Assembly (NCBI RefSeq): GCF_000382705.1 | Contig: NZ_ARQE01000002.1 | Span: 248,001-312,000, forward strand | DNA: 64,000 nucleotides | Direction of reading: 5' to 3' | DNA from: Aureimonas ureilytica DSM 18598 = NBRC 106430 | GTDB lineage: Bacteria > Pseudomonadota > Alphaproteobacteria > Rhizobiales > Rhizobiaceae | Shown: piece after piece, positions 44,572 through 54,434 of the stretch | Layout of the letters: each line of letters starts with the position of its first letter | Position numbering within the stretch: the stretch's first letter is position 1 | Notes under the pieces: model-generated | Databases searched by the model: none | Seen by the model: only the letters and a program-made list of their open reading frames with translations | Told to the model about the DNA's origin: nothing | Position numbers and translations under genes: made by a program

Positions 44572-45387
44572 TCACTCCGTGCCGGCTTCGCTGGCCGCCA
44601 GACGCACGCCCCGTTTCTTCTCGATCATCCGTGCCGTGATGATCGAGACCTCGTAGAGAATGATCGCCGGGATCGCAAGGCCGATCTGAGACATGGGATC
44701 GGGCGGAGTCAGCACCGCCGCGACGATGAAGGCCAGCACGATCGCGTATTTGCGCTTGGACTTGAGCCCCTCGGCCGTGACCATTCCGGCTCGCACCAGA
44801 AGTGAGCAGACCACCGGCAACTGAAACACCAGACCGAAGGCGATGATCAGGGTCATGATCAGCGACAGATATTCCGAAACGCGCGGCAGAAGCAGGATCG
44901 CGGCGTCCGAACCCTCGCCTGTCTGCTGCATCGACAGGAAGAACCACATCACCATGGGGGTGAAGAAGAAATAGACGAGCAGCGCGCCGAGAAGGAAGAG
45001 AAGCGGCGTCGCGATCAGGAACGGCACGAAGGCCGCCCGCTCGTCCCGATAAAGGCCCGGCGCGACGAACTTGTAGACCTGGATGGCGATCACCGGGAAG
45101 GCCAGGAAGAAACCGCCGAAGGCCGCGACCTTCACCTGCGTGAAGAAATATTCCTGCGGCGCCGTATAGATCAGCTCGACGCTGGCGGGATCGAGCCCCG
45201 CCCAGCCGCTGGCGATCTGATAGGGCACGACGAGGACGTTGAAGATGCCCTTGGCGAAGAAGAAGCAGATCAGGAACATGCCGAAGAAGCCGGCGATCGA
45301 CCAGATCAGCCGCTTTCGGAGTTCGACCAGATGCTCGATCAAAGGCGCAGAGGAAGCCTCGATATCCGACTCGGAACGCTGATTCAC
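44572..45387 (-). CDS. tatC: Sec-independent protein translocase subunit TatC (GTG start)
   Basis: 271 aa with six transmembrane helices. It binds the twin-arginine signal. LIEHLVELRKRLIWS (helix 1 entry), the first loop and PLLFLLGALLVYFF are typical, as is TPPDPMSQIGLAIP near the end. The start is a GTG that overlaps the tatB stop (GTGA), so the two genes are coupled. Confidence 0.96.
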   Translation of the reverse strand: MNQRSESDIEASSAPLIEHLVELRKRLIWSIAGFFGMFLICFFFAKGIFNVLVVPYQIASGWAGLDPASVELIYTAPQEYFFTQVKVAAFGGFFLAFPVIAIQVYKFVAPGLYRDERAAFVPFLIATPLLFLLGALLVYFFFTPMVMWFFLSMQQTGEGSDAAILLLPRVSEYLSLIMTLIIAFGLVFQLPVVCSLLVRAGMVTAEGLKSKRKYAIVLAFIVAAVLTPPDPMSQIGLAIPAIILYEVSIITARMIEKKRGVRLAASEAGTE

Positions 45388-45878
45388 TGAAGGCTCCCGG
45401 CCGGCGCACGAACCGGGGCGGTGTCCGCGCCCGGCATTCCCTCGACATTCACATGAATGGACTGGCCATTGGCCTCGGCCGCGCTCGGCTGCGGCGCGAC
45501 CGGCGTCGCCGTGGCGGGCAGCGGCTCCATCGGCACGGCACCCTCGGTCGCCGAGGGGATCTTCGGCTCCGGCGCCACCGCGGCCGCCTTGATGGAGGAG
45601 CGGATTTCGTCCCCCACCGCGCGAATGGGGTTCATCGCCTTGCGCAGATCGTTGCGCGGATCGAGATCGCGAACCTTCTGCGCGGTGTCACGCAGCTCTT
45701 CCAGTTCGGCCTCCTTCAAGGCCTCGTCGAACTGGCGGCGAAAGTCGCCCGCCATGCGGCGTGCCTGCGAACTGACCCGGCCGAAGGTGCGCAGCATCTT
45801 CGGCAGGTCCTTCGGACCGACCACGACGATCAAAACGACCGCAATAACGAGAAGCTCGAGTCCACCGATGTCGAACAT
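45384..45878 (-). CDS. tatB: Sec-independent protein translocase subunit TatB
   Basis: 164 aa. The start MFDIGGLELLVIAVVLIVVVGPKDLPK is classical (shown in part: a short helix, then GPKDLP), followed by an amphipathic helix with RRMAGDFRRQFDEALKEAEL and a Pro/Ala-rich C-terminal tail. It works with TatC as receptor for folded proteins with RR signals. An earlier ATG at 45923 in frame adds a second hydrophobic stretch and is unlikely to be used. Confidence 0.95.
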   Translation of the reverse strand: MFDIGGLELLVIAVVLIVVVGPKDLPKMLRTFGRVSSQARRMAGDFRRQFDEALKEAELEELRDTAQKVRDLDPRNDLRKAMNPIRAVGDEIRSSIKAAAVAPEPKIPSATEGAVPMEPLPATATPVAPQPSAAEANGQSIHVNVEGMPGADTAPVRAPAGSLQ

Positions 45879-45944
45879 GACGATCCCCAGAAGGCAAACG
45901 GCGACGCCCGAGGCGTCGCCCATCCCATAGACGCGGGATGACCC

Positions 45945-46175
45945 TTAGATGTGGGACTTCTCGGCGGTGGTGTCGCGGGGCATGGCATCACCCTCGCGGA
46001 CGTCGAGCGAGCGGCGCTCCTGCGCCACCGTCGTGTCCTCGTCGGCCATGCCCTTCTTGAAGTTCTTGATGCCCTTGGCGACGTCGCCCATCAGCTCGGG
46101 AATCTTGCCGCGACCGAACAGAAGCAGCACGACGGCCAGAACGATCAGCCAATGCCAGATGCTAAAGCTACCCAT
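45945..46175 (-). CDS. tatA: Sec-independent protein translocase subunit TatA
   Basis: 76 aa pore-forming component. [21 protein letters not shown] contains the membrane helix, followed by the hinge [23 protein letters not shown] and a polar tail. The frame stays open for 30 codons upstream, but that stretch is not TatA-like. It is the first gene of tatABC. Probable Tat clients within the window include the DsbA-like protein at 23150-23761. Confidence 0.96.
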   Translation of the reverse strand: MGSFSIWHWLIVLAVVLLLFGRGKIPELMGDVAKGIKNFKKGMADEDTTVAQERRSLDVREGDAMPRDTTAEKSHI

Positions 46176-46215
46176 AGTACGCCTCCATTGGGCGCGGGCT
46201 GCCCGCGCGCCGAAT

Positions 46216-47298
46216 TCAAACCGAACCCTCGGTTCTTTCAAACACGAAAGTCTCAGCCGGATCAACGGCTACGAAGACATCGTGCACATCGTTCGCGAGT
46301 TCGCCGGGGCGAAGCCGCGCCCGGAACGGCTCGTTCAAACCTTCCAGCCCGAACAGGACCTGTTCCACGGAACCCAGAAAGCGTCGCTCCAGCACTTTCG
46401 CGCGCACTCCGGCCGGGTCGATTCCGGCGCGCACGCCGCTCGAGCGAACGGCGACATCCACCCGTGTGCCATCCGATCGTGGCGAAGCTGCGACGACCCC
46501 GAGCGGCGTCTCGACTCGGCCCGCTTGAACGATCCCCGGCAAGACGTTGATTTCGGACAGAAACGCGGCGGTGAAGAGATCGGCGGGCCGCCCATGGATC
46601 GCGCGCGCGTCGCCGACCTGCACGAGCGAGCCGTCGCGCATCAACGCGATCCGATCGCACATGCGCATCGCTTCCTCGGGATCGTGCGTCACCACGATCG
46701 CGGAGGCGCCGATCTCCCGGAGAATGCGCAGCGTTTCCGTCCGCACATGGTCCTTCAGCCGGCTGTCGAGGCCGGAGAAAGGCTCGTCCATCAGGAGAAC
46801 GCGCGGTCGCGGGGCGAGCGCCCGCGCCAGAGCGACTCGCTGCTGCTCGCCGCCCGACAGCTGGTGCGGATAGGCTTCGCTCATCGCCGAAAGCCCGACA
46901 CGCTCCAGCGCAACCGCCGCTTCCCGCTTCGCATCGGCGGCGGAGAACTCGTGCAGGCCGTAGCGCACATTCTGCGCGAGCGTCATATGCGGGAACAGTG
47001 CGAAGTCCTGGAACATCAGGCCGACGGACCGGCCCTCGGGCGGTACGAAAAGATCGGGACCGGCGACCTCCTGCCCGTCGATCGCGACCTGCCCAGCGGT
47101 CTGCCGTTCGATCCCGGCCGCGATTCGCAGAAGGCTCGTCTTGCCGGACCCGGACGGGCCGAGAAGGCAAAGAACCTCTCCGGGCTCGGCATCCAGCGAA
47201 ATGTCCTTCAGAATCACCCGGCGGCCCGCCTCGAATCCAACCGAGCGAAACGAAAGGGCCGGGGCACGTGGGCCCTTCGGATGAGCGGGGACGGACAT
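46216..47298 (-). CDS. ABC transporter ATP-binding protein, FbpC/PotA-type, orphan
   Basis: 360 aa. It has Walker A GPSGSGKT (47-54), Q-loop [11 protein letters not shown], signature LSGGEQQR, Walker [13 protein letters not shown] and H-loop [15 protein letters not shown]-like C-terminal regulatory domain of about 120 residues follows. The closest pattern is the iron(III)/molybdate/polyamine importer group. No permease or binding protein lies nearby; the gene is 40 bases upstream of tatA on the same strand, so it may be cotranscribed with tatABC. The substrate is unknown. Confidence 0.85.
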   Translation of the reverse strand: MSVPAHPKGPRAPALSFRSVGFEAGRRVILKDISLDAEPGEVLCLLGPSGSGKTSLLRIAAGIERQTAGQVAIDGQEVAGPDLFVPPEGRSVGLMFQDFALFPHMTLAQNVRYGLHEFSAADAKREAAVALERVGLSAMSEAYPHQLSGGEQQRVALARALAPRPRVLLMDEPFSGLDSRLKDHVRTETLRILREIGASAIVVTHDPEEAMRMCDRIALMRDGSLVQVGDARAIHGRPADLFTAAFLSEINVLPGIVQAGRVETPLGVVAASPRSDGTRVDVAVRSSGVRAGIDPAGVRAKVLERRFLGSVEQVLFGLEGLNEPFRARLRPGELANDVHDVFVAVDPAETFVFERTEGSV

Positions 47299-47379
47299 GC
47301 GATCACAGGCTCCGACGGACGGCCCTCGCTGCCACGAACGAGGGCAAGTGCGCCGTGATAGAGCCGCGCGGGTGGCGGC

Positions 47380-48405
47380 TCAAGCCATCGTGGAAACGAG
47401 CGCGGTGAACTCTTCGCGAAGCGCCGGCTCGTCGATCGCCTCGGGCTGCCGCCGGATCACGTCGAGCGCCCGCTCGGCGCGCTCCAGCGACCGGCCGGAC
47501 AGCTCCGGCACATTGGCGGCGATGAGCTGCATTTCGGGCATGTCGCCATTGCAGTGAAGCGCGAGATCGCACCCGGCCGCGATGGCACGGGCCGCCAGCT
47601 CACCCATGTCGCCCTGAAGCGCCTTCATGGACATGTCGTCGCTCATCAGGAGACCGTCGAAGCCGATCGCGCCTCGAATGATCTCGCCGATCACCTTGGA
47701 GGACAGGGTCGCCGGATGCGCGGGGTCGAGCGCCTCGAACAGGAGATGCGCCGTCATTCCCGCAGGCAGGCCGGCCAGCGCCTGGAAGGGCCGGAAGTCG
47801 AAGCCTTCGAGATCGGCGCGCGAAGCGGCGACTCGCGGCAGTTCCAGATGGCTGTCGGCCTCGCCGCGCCCATGGCCCGGAATATGCTTCATGACGGGAA
47901 GCACGGCGCCCGCCATCAGGCCTTCGGCCGCCAACCCGCCGAGTTCGGCGACGATCGCCGGGTCTTCGGCATAGGCGCGATCCCCGATCACCGAGTGGGC
48001 GCCGGGCTGGGGCACGTCGAGACAGGGAAGGCAATCGACGTCGATGCCGAACCCGACGCGAAGGTCATGGGCGAGGAGCCGCCCTTGCAGCCAGGCCGCA
48101 CGGCGTCCCTTGTCCCGGTCGCCGCCATAGACCTGTCCGATCGAGGCGGAGGGCGGGAAGCGGGGCGAAAGCGGCGGACGCAGGCGCTGGACACGGCCGC
48201 CCTCCTGATCGATCAGGACGGGCACCGTCGCGTCGCTGCGAAGCGCCTTCAGCTCCGCCACGAGATCGCGCACCTGCGCGGCTTCGGCGATGTTGCGGCC
48301 GAACAGGATGAAGCCCCAGGGGCGTTCGTCGCGAAAGAAGGCCCGCTCGTCGTCGGTGAGGCGCAGCCCGCTGCAGCCCGCGATCCAGGCTTTGGTACCC
48401 GTCAT
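47380..48405 (-). CDS. nagZ: beta-N-acetylhexosaminidase NagZ (glycoside hydrolase family 3)
   Basis: 341 aa cytoplasmic enzyme of peptidoglycan recycling that removes GlcNAc from anhydro-muropeptides. The signatures LIDQEGGRVQRLRPP, MKHIPGHGRGEADSH with the catalytic His, and GLLMSDDMSMKAL with the nucleophile Asp are present. ATG 48405 (MTGTKAWIAGCSG) follows GGAACGG. The frame is open for another 48 codons upstream from a GTG; that stretch contains an RR motif and a hydrophobic segment and overlaps the SPOR gene by 49 bases. Confidence 0.94.
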   Translation of the reverse strand: MTGTKAWIAGCSGLRLTDDERAFFRDERPWGFILFGRNIAEAAQVRDLVAELKALRSDATVPVLIDQEGGRVQRLRPPLSPRFPPSASIGQVYGGDRDKGRRAAWLQGRLLAHDLRVGFGIDVDCLPCLDVPQPGAHSVIGDRAYAEDPAIVAELGGLAAEGLMAGAVLPVMKHIPGHGRGEADSHLELPRVAASRADLEGFDFRPFQALAGLPAGMTAHLLFEALDPAHPATLSSKVIGEIIRGAIGFDGLLMSDDMSMKALQGDMGELAARAIAAGCDLALHCNGDMPEMQLIAANVPELSGRSLERAERALDVIRRQPEAIDEPALREEFTALVSTMA

Positions 48406-48500
48406 GACCCGTTCCGTGCGAAGGGGCGATGGCGGCTCGGAACGCGGCCACCGCCGAAGAAAAGGGCCGCCGACGCCGAGCGTCAGGCCGGCCAGGACGC

Positions 48501-49934
48501 TCAGCGCGTCACGAAGCAGCTGCCGCCGGCTGATTTCAAGCTGTCGCACAGGCTCGCCGCCTCGTTTCGAGAGCCTGCCACCACGCGAACGCGGTAGTAG
48601 GTTCCCTTCCCCGCGATCTCGGCCGACTTGATGTTGAGGCTGTGCTTGCCGATCACGCTGGCATAGCGACGCGAAAGATTGGCCATGGATTCTTCGGCCA
48701 GGGCCTGGCTCGGCTGCGACGCGATCTGCACGAAGAAGGCATCTTCGGGCACGGCTGCCGGCTGAACCGAAGCGACCTGAACCGGATCGGCCTCGGTGGG
48801 CGCGGCCGGCGTCTGGCCGATCTGCGGATTGAACGGCATCGTCGCCTGGGTCGGCGCGGCGTGCGCGGCGACCTGCGTCGAGGTCGGCAGCATGGCCGGC
48901 TGACCCGCGATCGTCGGCTCCTCGGCGGGCGCGAGCGAGCCGTCCGGGCGCACCGTGAGCGTGCGGACCTTGCGCGGCTGCAACGTCCCTTCGGCGGAGG
49001 CGACCTGCGAACCCGGCGCCGGCGGCGCTTCGGCCTCGGCATCCGACTCGCTCGGCAGCGCGACGTCTTCGCCGACCATGACGCCGGGCAGCGCCGAGGA
49101 CGAGGCTTCCTCGTTCTCGGAAATGTCCATCGGCTCTTCCATCGCCGTCACCAGCTTGCGCTGCGTCGGCGCGTCGATCTTGGCGCTGCCGGAGACGACG
49201 TGGTCGTAGACCGCCTGCTTCTGGTTCGGAATGGAGCGGCCACCCGGATCGGCCGGGGCGACCTTGTAGGGCTCGGCGTCGGCCTTGATGAGGATCGGAC
49301 CATCATTGCCCGGCGTCAGCGCGCCGGACCCGACGAAATGCATCGTGCCGGCGACGGCAACGACGACACTCGCCGCGAGTCCACCCATCACCAGGAGACC
49401 GCGAAGCCGCTTCGGGCGACGACGCGCCTCGGGCCGGTACGTCTCGTCCTCGTAATAGCGATCCTCGCCCTCGGCGTAGCCCTGGCCGTAATCCTCGTCC
49501 TCATACCCCTGCGGCGCGGGCTGCATGGCGGCCCACTCGCTGGCGATGAGATCGTCGAAATCGTCGAGCGTCAGCGTCTGGCGCGCGTCGGGCATGGTTT
49601 GGCGAACCGGCGCGTAGGGTTCGGGCTCGGGCTGGCGCGCGGGCGCGAAGGATTGCGTTTCCGCCGGGTAGCGGTCGCGCGGGCGGGCGGGCTGGCTGAG
49701 GTTGCGCAGGGCTTCCTGCGTCTCGGGATTGACCGGCCGACCGGAGCGCCCCTGCGAGGGCGCGGCGACGCGCTCGGCCGGGCCGAGCACGGGCTCGTAT
49801 CCGCCCGACCGATCCCAATCCTGCCGCGCGCTCGGCGCGCCGGGACGAACGGACGACCCTTCCACGGCCCGCACCAGATCGGCAAAGGGATCGCGATCGG
49901 CCGACGAGAAATGGGGGTCCCTGTAGTCCTTCAT
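48501..49934 (-). CDS. SPOR-domain inner-membrane protein
   Basis: 477 aa bitopic protein. Residues 1-178 are cytoplasmic, disordered and rich in Pro, Gln, Arg and acidic residues. A transmembrane helix at about 179-200 (LLVMGGLAASVVVAVAG) is followed by a periplasmic Pro/Ala-rich linker. The last 75 residues form a SPOR domain (FFVQIASQPSQALAEESM to YYRVRVVAGS and GGSCFVTR), which binds denuded glycan strands at the division septum. The start MKDYRDPHFSSADRDP is the best; an upstream ATG at 49970 is possible. It lies ahead of nagZ and behind argS on the same strand. Confidence 0.9.
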   Translation of the reverse strand: MKDYRDPHFSSADRDPFADLVRAVEGSSVRPGAPSARQDWDRSGGYEPVLGPAERVAAPSQGRSGRPVNPETQEALRNLSQPARPRDRYPAETQSFAPARQPEPEPYAPVRQTMPDARQTLTLDDFDDLIASEWAAMQPAPQGYEDEDYGQGYAEGEDRYYEDETYRPEARRRPKRLRGLLVMGGLAASVVVAVAGTMHFVGSGALTPGNDGPILIKADAEPYKVAPADPGGRSIPNQKQAVYDHVVSGSAKIDAPTQRKLVTAMEEPMDISENEEASSSALPGVMVGEDVALPSESDAEAEAPPAPGSQVASAEGTLQPRKVRTLTVRPDGSLAPAEEPTIAGQPAMLPTSTQVAAHAAPTQATMPFNPQIGQTPAAPTEADPVQVASVQPAAVPEDAFFVQIASQPSQALAEESMANLSRRYASVIGKHSLNIKSAEIAGKGTYYRVRVVAGSRNEAASLCDSLKSAGGSCFVTR

Positions 49935-50039
49935 CGCGCCGACCTCACGCAAGGATCGCCGCCGAACCATCGGCGTCGATCCGTATTTTCCTGAACTTCG
50001 CTCCGCCCTATGGGTCGAACGTGTTCAAAGCGTGGAATG

Positions 50040-51791
50040 TCAGCGCATTTCGTCCGGGGCCGACACGCCGACCAGATCCAGACCCGAGGCGATGACGAAG
50101 GCGACCGCTTGAACCAGTCCCAATCGGGCTGCCGTCATTCTCACATCGTTAGGCTTAACGAACCGTAACTCCGGCTGATCCTTCCCGCGATTGTACTGCC
50201 CGTGGAAAGCGGACGCCAGATCGTAGAGATAGAAGGCCAGCCGATGCGGCTCCTTGGCCTGGGCCGCGCTCTGGATGAGGCGAGGATATTCGGCGAGCTT
50301 GCGGACAAGCGCGATTTCGCCTTCGTCCGTCAGCAGCGACAAGGCTTCGCGATCGACCTTATCGAGCGCCGACACGTCGATGCCTTCCGCCTCGGCCTGC
50401 CGCACGATCGAGCGCGAGCGGGCATGGGCGTACTGGACGTAGAAAACCGGATTGTCCTTCGACTGTTCAGTGACTTTCTGAAAGTCGAAGTCGAGCGGCG
50501 CGTCGCTCTTGCGGAAGAGCATCATGAAGCGGACGGCATCGCGGCCGACCTCATTCACCACGTCAGCCAGCGTCACGAACTCCCCGGCCCGCTTCGACAT
50601 CTTCACCGGCTCGCCGTTGCGGAACAGCTTCACGAGCTGGCACAGGACGACGTCCACCTGCGCCTTGCCGTCCGACACCGCCTTCGCCACCGCTTCCAGC
50701 CGCTTGACGTAGCCGCCATGGTCGGCGCCCAGCACATAGACCATCTCGTCGAAGCCGCGCGCGAACTTGTCGGCGAAATAGGCTACGTCGGCGGCGAAAT
50801 ACGTGTAGCTGCCGTTCGACTTCACCAGCGGCCGGTCGACATCGTCGCCGACATCGGTGGAGCGGAGAAGCGTCTGCTCGCGGTCTTCCCAATCCTCGGG
50901 AAGCTGGCCCTTCGGCGGCGGCAGCGTGCCCTGATAGACGAAGCCCTTGTCGCGCAGCGCGTCGATGATCTTGGCGATGCGCCCGCCATTGCCTTCATGC
51001 AGCGTCTTCTCGGAGAAGAAGACGTCCTGCGCGATGTTGAGCGCCTTCAGATCGTCCCGGATGCTCATCATCATGGCGCTGATGGCATAGCTCTTCACGA
51101 GCGGCAACCATTCGGCCTCGTCCTGGTCGAGAAGCTCGCGCTTGTAGCGGATCGCGAGAGCGGCGCCGACGGTCTTCAGATAGTCGCCGGGATAAAGGCC
51201 GGCCGGGATCTCGCCGATCTCCTCGCCGAGCGCCTCGCGATAGCGAAGGAAGACGGACCGGGCGAGCACGTTCACCTGCTCGCCGGCGTCGTTGATGTAA
51301 TATTCCTTGGTCACGTCATGGCCGGCAAAGCCCATGAGGTTGGCGATCGCATCGCCCACCACGGCGCCCCGGCAATGGCCGACATGCAGCGGCCCGGTCG
51401 GGTTGGCCGAGACATATTCGACATTGACCCGGTGGCCGGTCGGCGCGCCCCGGCCGTAGCCGGTGCCGAGCCCGAGGAGGCCATGCAGATGGCTCGTCCA
51501 GAACTCCGGCTGCAGCCGCAGATTGATGAAGCCCGGGCCGGCGATCTCGACCGAGGCGATATCGGCATCCCCACCCAGTTCGGCCGCGATTTCATCCGCC
51601 AGCTCGCGCGGCTTCAGGCCGAGCGGCTTGGCCAGGACCATGGCGGCGTTCGTCGCCAGATCGCCATGGCTGGCGTCGCGCGGCGGCTCGACGGTGATGC
51701 GCGACAGGTCGGTGCCTTCGATTTCTCGCGCGCGCAGAACGGCTTCCACGGCTTTGCGAACGCGTTGCTCGAAGTCGGTGAAGATATTCAT
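50040..51791 (-). CDS. argS: arginyl-tRNA synthetase
   Basis: 583 aa class I synthetase. The HIGH-type motif is [16 protein letters not shown], the KMSKS-type site is [13 protein letters not shown], and a C-terminal DALR-like anticodon-binding domain follows ([11 protein letters not shown] onwards). The start [16 protein letters not shown] fits the family; an open upstream part reaching into the dgt end does not. It stands 80 bases behind dgt. Confidence 0.97.
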   Translation of the reverse strand: MNIFTDFEQRVRKAVEAVLRAREIEGTDLSRITVEPPRDASHGDLATNAAMVLAKPLGLKPRELADEIAAELGGDADIASVEIAGPGFINLRLQPEFWTSHLHGLLGLGTGYGRGAPTGHRVNVEYVSANPTGPLHVGHCRGAVVGDAIANLMGFAGHDVTKEYYINDAGEQVNVLARSVFLRYREALGEEIGEIPAGLYPGDYLKTVGAALAIRYKRELLDQDEAEWLPLVKSYAISAMMMSIRDDLKALNIAQDVFFSEKTLHEGNGGRIAKIIDALRDKGFVYQGTLPPPKGQLPEDWEDREQTLLRSTDVGDDVDRPLVKSNGSYTYFAADVAYFADKFARGFDEMVYVLGADHGGYVKRLEAVAKAVSDGKAQVDVVLCQLVKLFRNGEPVKMSKRAGEFVTLADVVNEVGRDAVRFMMLFRKSDAPLDFDFQKVTEQSKDNPVFYVQYAHARSRSIVRQAEAEGIDVSALDKVDREALSLLTDEGEIALVRKLAEYPRLIQSAAQAKEPHRLAFYLYDLASAFHGQYNRGKDQPELRFVKPNDVRMTAARLGLVQAVAFVIASGLDLVGVSAPDEMR

Positions 51792-51870
51792 GATCGTGTC
51801 CAGACTGGTGAAACCGGCGCAACGAGAGGCCGTCCCCCGCTCGATGAAACGGGAGAGTGAAGCGGCGCGC

Positions 51871-53085
51871 CTATCGCAATTCGGGCGTAGCGTCAAACAA
51901 TCGGCGATGTTCCGACACCGCGTAGCTGTCCGTCATGCCCGACAGATAGTCCGACACGCGCCGCGCCAGCCGCGCCTCGTCCATGGCCTCCGCCTCGCGG
52001 CTCCAGCCGCCCTGCATCTCGGAGGGTTCGGCCACGTAGCGCTGGAACAGGTCTTCCACGAGACCTTCGGCCCGCGTCATGACGCGCGACACGCTGGGGC
52101 TGCGATAGACGCGCGCGAAGAGGAAGCGCTTGGTGTCCCGGGCGAGCTCCTCCATCTCGGGCGAGAAGCAGAGCAGCGTGCGCCCGGCGGCCCGCACGTC
52201 CCCCACCGTCTCGATCCCGTCCTCCTCTAGGCGGCGCAGGGTCGATGCGATGACGTCCTCCACCATGCGCGTGATGTGCCGCCGCATGATCTCGTGGACG
52301 GTGCGCGCGTCGTCCAGCGTCGGGTAGCGCGCGCGGACCTCGCGCAGGATCGAGCCGGCCAGTTCGAGTTCGCGGAGATCGTCCAGCTCGATCAACCCGG
52401 CCCGCAGCCCGTCGTCGAGATCGTGCGTGTTGTAGGCGATGTCGTCCGAAATCGCCGCCGCCTGCGCTTCCAGCGTGGCGAAGCGGTCGAGGTCGAGCGG
52501 GTAGCGCGCGTCGAACTCCAGAATGGGGCGCGGCACCTCGCCGGGCCAGGTGGAGCGCGGCCCCAGCATCGGGCCATTGTGCTTCACGAGGCCTTCCAGC
52601 GTCTCGAAGCTGAGATTGAGCCCGTCGAACTCGGCATAGCGCCGCTCCAGCGCGGTGACGATACGCAGCGACTGCGCGTTGTGATCGAAGCCGCCGAAGC
52701 GTTCCATGCGGCGATGGAGCGCCCGCTCTCCGGCATGGCCGAAGGGCGTGTGCCCGAAATCGTGGACGAGCGCGATCGCCTCCGTCAGGTCTTCGTCGAG
52801 CCGCAAGGCGCGGGCGAAGGCGCGGGCGATCTGCGAAACCTCGATCGTGTGGGTCAGGCGCGTGCGGAAGTGATCGCCCTCATAGGCGACGAAGACCTGC
52901 GTCTTGTGCTTCAACCGGCGAAAGGCGGTGGAATGGACGATCCGGTCGCGGTCGCGCTGAAAGGGCGTGCGCGTCGGACTGTCGGGCTCGGGAAACAAGC
53001 GGCCGCGCGAAGCGGCGGGGTCGCAGGCGAAGGGCGCGAGCGCCGACCGCCCCAAGCCGATCGCGGCGAAGATCGGGTCCGACAT
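51871..53085 (-). CDS. dgt: deoxyguanosinetriphosphate triphosphohydrolase-like protein
   Basis: 404 aa HD-domain dNTPase. [21 protein letters not shown] and [16 protein letters not shown] precede the HD motif [15 protein letters not shown], and [14 protein letters not shown] completes the metal site. It hydrolyses dNTP to nucleoside and triphosphate. The start [13 protein letters not shown] is chosen over an open upstream extension. The gene is divergent from erpA, with 136 bases between them. Confidence 0.95.
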   Translation of the reverse strand: MSDPIFAAIGLGRSALAPFACDPAASRGRLFPEPDSPTRTPFQRDRDRIVHSTAFRRLKHKTQVFVAYEGDHFRTRLTHTIEVSQIARAFARALRLDEDLTEAIALVHDFGHTPFGHAGERALHRRMERFGGFDHNAQSLRIVTALERRYAEFDGLNLSFETLEGLVKHNGPMLGPRSTWPGEVPRPILEFDARYPLDLDRFATLEAQAAAISDDIAYNTHDLDDGLRAGLIELDDLRELELAGSILREVRARYPTLDDARTVHEIMRRHITRMVEDVIASTLRRLEEDGIETVGDVRAAGRTLLCFSPEMEELARDTKRFLFARVYRSPSVSRVMTRAEGLVEDLFQRYVAEPSEMQGGWSREAEAMDEARLARRVSDYLSGMTDSYAVSEHRRLFDATPELR

Positions 53086-53221
53086 CCAACTGCCTCCATC
53101 GCCTTGCCGCTCCGGCCTTTTGGGGCGGAAACGTTGACCCGTTCGGGGCGCATCCATACGTTAGGAAGACATTGGCAACAAGCAGAGGTCGGCCCGGCGT
53201 GTTCCGCCGTCCGAAATCACC

Positions 53222-53569
53222 ATGAGCGCAGCGCTCGACACGACGCTTCCCGTCACCGTTTCCGATGCCGCCGCGCGGCGCATCGTTTCGATTCTCCAGA
53301 AAACGCCGAGCGAGACGGCCCTGCGAATCTCGGTCGAGGGCGGCGGGTGTTCCGGCTTCTCCTACAAGTTCGACCTGACGCATGAAGGCGAAGCCGACGA
53401 TCTCGTGATCGAGAAGGACGGCGCGCGCGTCCTGATCGACCAGACCTCGCTCGCCTATCTCGACGGCTCGGTAGTGGATTTCGTGGATGATCTGATGGGT
53501 CAGTCCTTCCAGATCAGCAATCCGAACGCCGTCGCGTCCTGTGGCTGCGGAACGTCCTTCTCGATTTGA
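53222..53569 (+). CDS. erpA: iron-sulfur cluster insertion protein ErpA
   Basis: 115 aa A-type carrier that delivers Fe-S clusters to apoproteins such as complex I and quinone-linked enzymes. The three ligand cysteines C43 (GGGCSGFSY), C107 and C109 (SCGCGTSF) are in place. The gene is divergent from dgt and followed 54 bases later by xth, as in other Hyphomicrobiales. Confidence 0.95.
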   Translation: MSAALDTTLPVTVSDAAARRIVSILQKTPSETALRISVEGGGCSGFSYKFDLTHEGEADDLVIEKDGARVLIDQTSLAYLDGSVVDFVDDLMGQSFQISNPNAVASCGCGTSFSI

Positions 53570-53623
53570 CACGTCCCGTCCTCGCGGGCATGGCGTGAGC
53601 CTGCCCTGCCCGGAGGATTTCTC

Positions 53624-54406
53624 ATGCTCGTCGCGACCTGGAACATCAACGGCGTCAAGGCGCGCATCGACGCTCTGAAAGCCTGGCTGGACGAGTGCGG
53701 GGCGGACATCGTCGGCCTTCAGGAGATCAAGAGCGTCGACGAAGGCTTCCCGCGTGCCGAGATCGAAGCGGCTGGCTGGCATGTCGAAACCCACGGCCAG
53801 AAGGGCTTCAACGGCGTCGCCCTTCTCTCGCGCAAGCCCGCCGCGCGGATCGAACGCGGGCTGCCCGGCGACGACGCGGACGAGCAATCCCGCTTCATCA
53901 TCGGCGAATGGGAGACCGATCGCGGCCCCTTGCGCGTCGCCTCGCTGTATCTGCCCAACGGCAATCCGATCGGCACCGAGAAGTTCAGCTACAAGCTGCG
54001 CTGGATGGCGCGTCTGGAGACGCTCGCGCGTCAGTGGCTGGCCGAGGAGGTGTCCTTCATCCTTGCCGGCGACTACAACGTCATCCCGCAGCCCGAAGAC
54101 GCCAGGAACGTGGCGGATTGGGTGAATGATGCGCTCTACCAGCCCGAAAGCCGCGCCGCCTATCGCCGCCTTCTGCATCTCGGCCTTCTCGACGCGGTTC
54201 GCGCGACGACCGACCAGCCGCAGACCTACACGTTCTGGGATTATCAGGCCGGCGCCTGGCCGAAGAACAACGGCATCCGCATCGACCATATCCTCCTGTC
54301 GCCGGATCTGTCCGCGCGGCTGGCGGGCGTGCGGATCGACAAGCACGTTCGGGCCTGGGAAAAGCCGTCCGACCACGTGCCGGTTCTGGTCGATCTGAAG
54401 GATTGA
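53624..54406 (+). CDS. xth: exodeoxyribonuclease III
   Basis: 260 aa Mg-dependent AP endonuclease and 3'-5' exonuclease of base excision repair. WNINGVKARID, the Glu in LQEIKSVD, GDYNVIPQPED and the C-terminal RIDHILLS and SDHVPV motifs give the full catalytic set. The start MLVATWNINGVK is standard, with GGAGG a few bases ahead. Confidence 0.96.
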   Translation: MLVATWNINGVKARIDALKAWLDECGADIVGLQEIKSVDEGFPRAEIEAAGWHVETHGQKGFNGVALLSRKPAARIERGLPGDDADEQSRFIIGEWETDRGPLRVASLYLPNGNPIGTEKFSYKLRWMARLETLARQWLAEEVSFILAGDYNVIPQPEDARNVADWVNDALYQPESRAAYRRLLHLGLLDAVRATTDQPQTYTFWDYQAGAWPKNNGIRIDHILLSPDLSARLAGVRIDKHVRAWEKPSDHVPVLVDLKD

Positions 54407-54411
54407 TCGGG

Positions 54412-54430
54412 AGGGCGCTCAAAGCGCCCT
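54412..54430 (+). terminator. short hairpin between convergent xth and exoR
   Basis: AGGGCGCTC-aaa-GCGCCCT stem within 28 bases of both stop codons. No T-run follows on either strand, so it is a weak candidate end for both genes. Confidence 0.45.
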
Positions 54431-54434
54431 CGCC

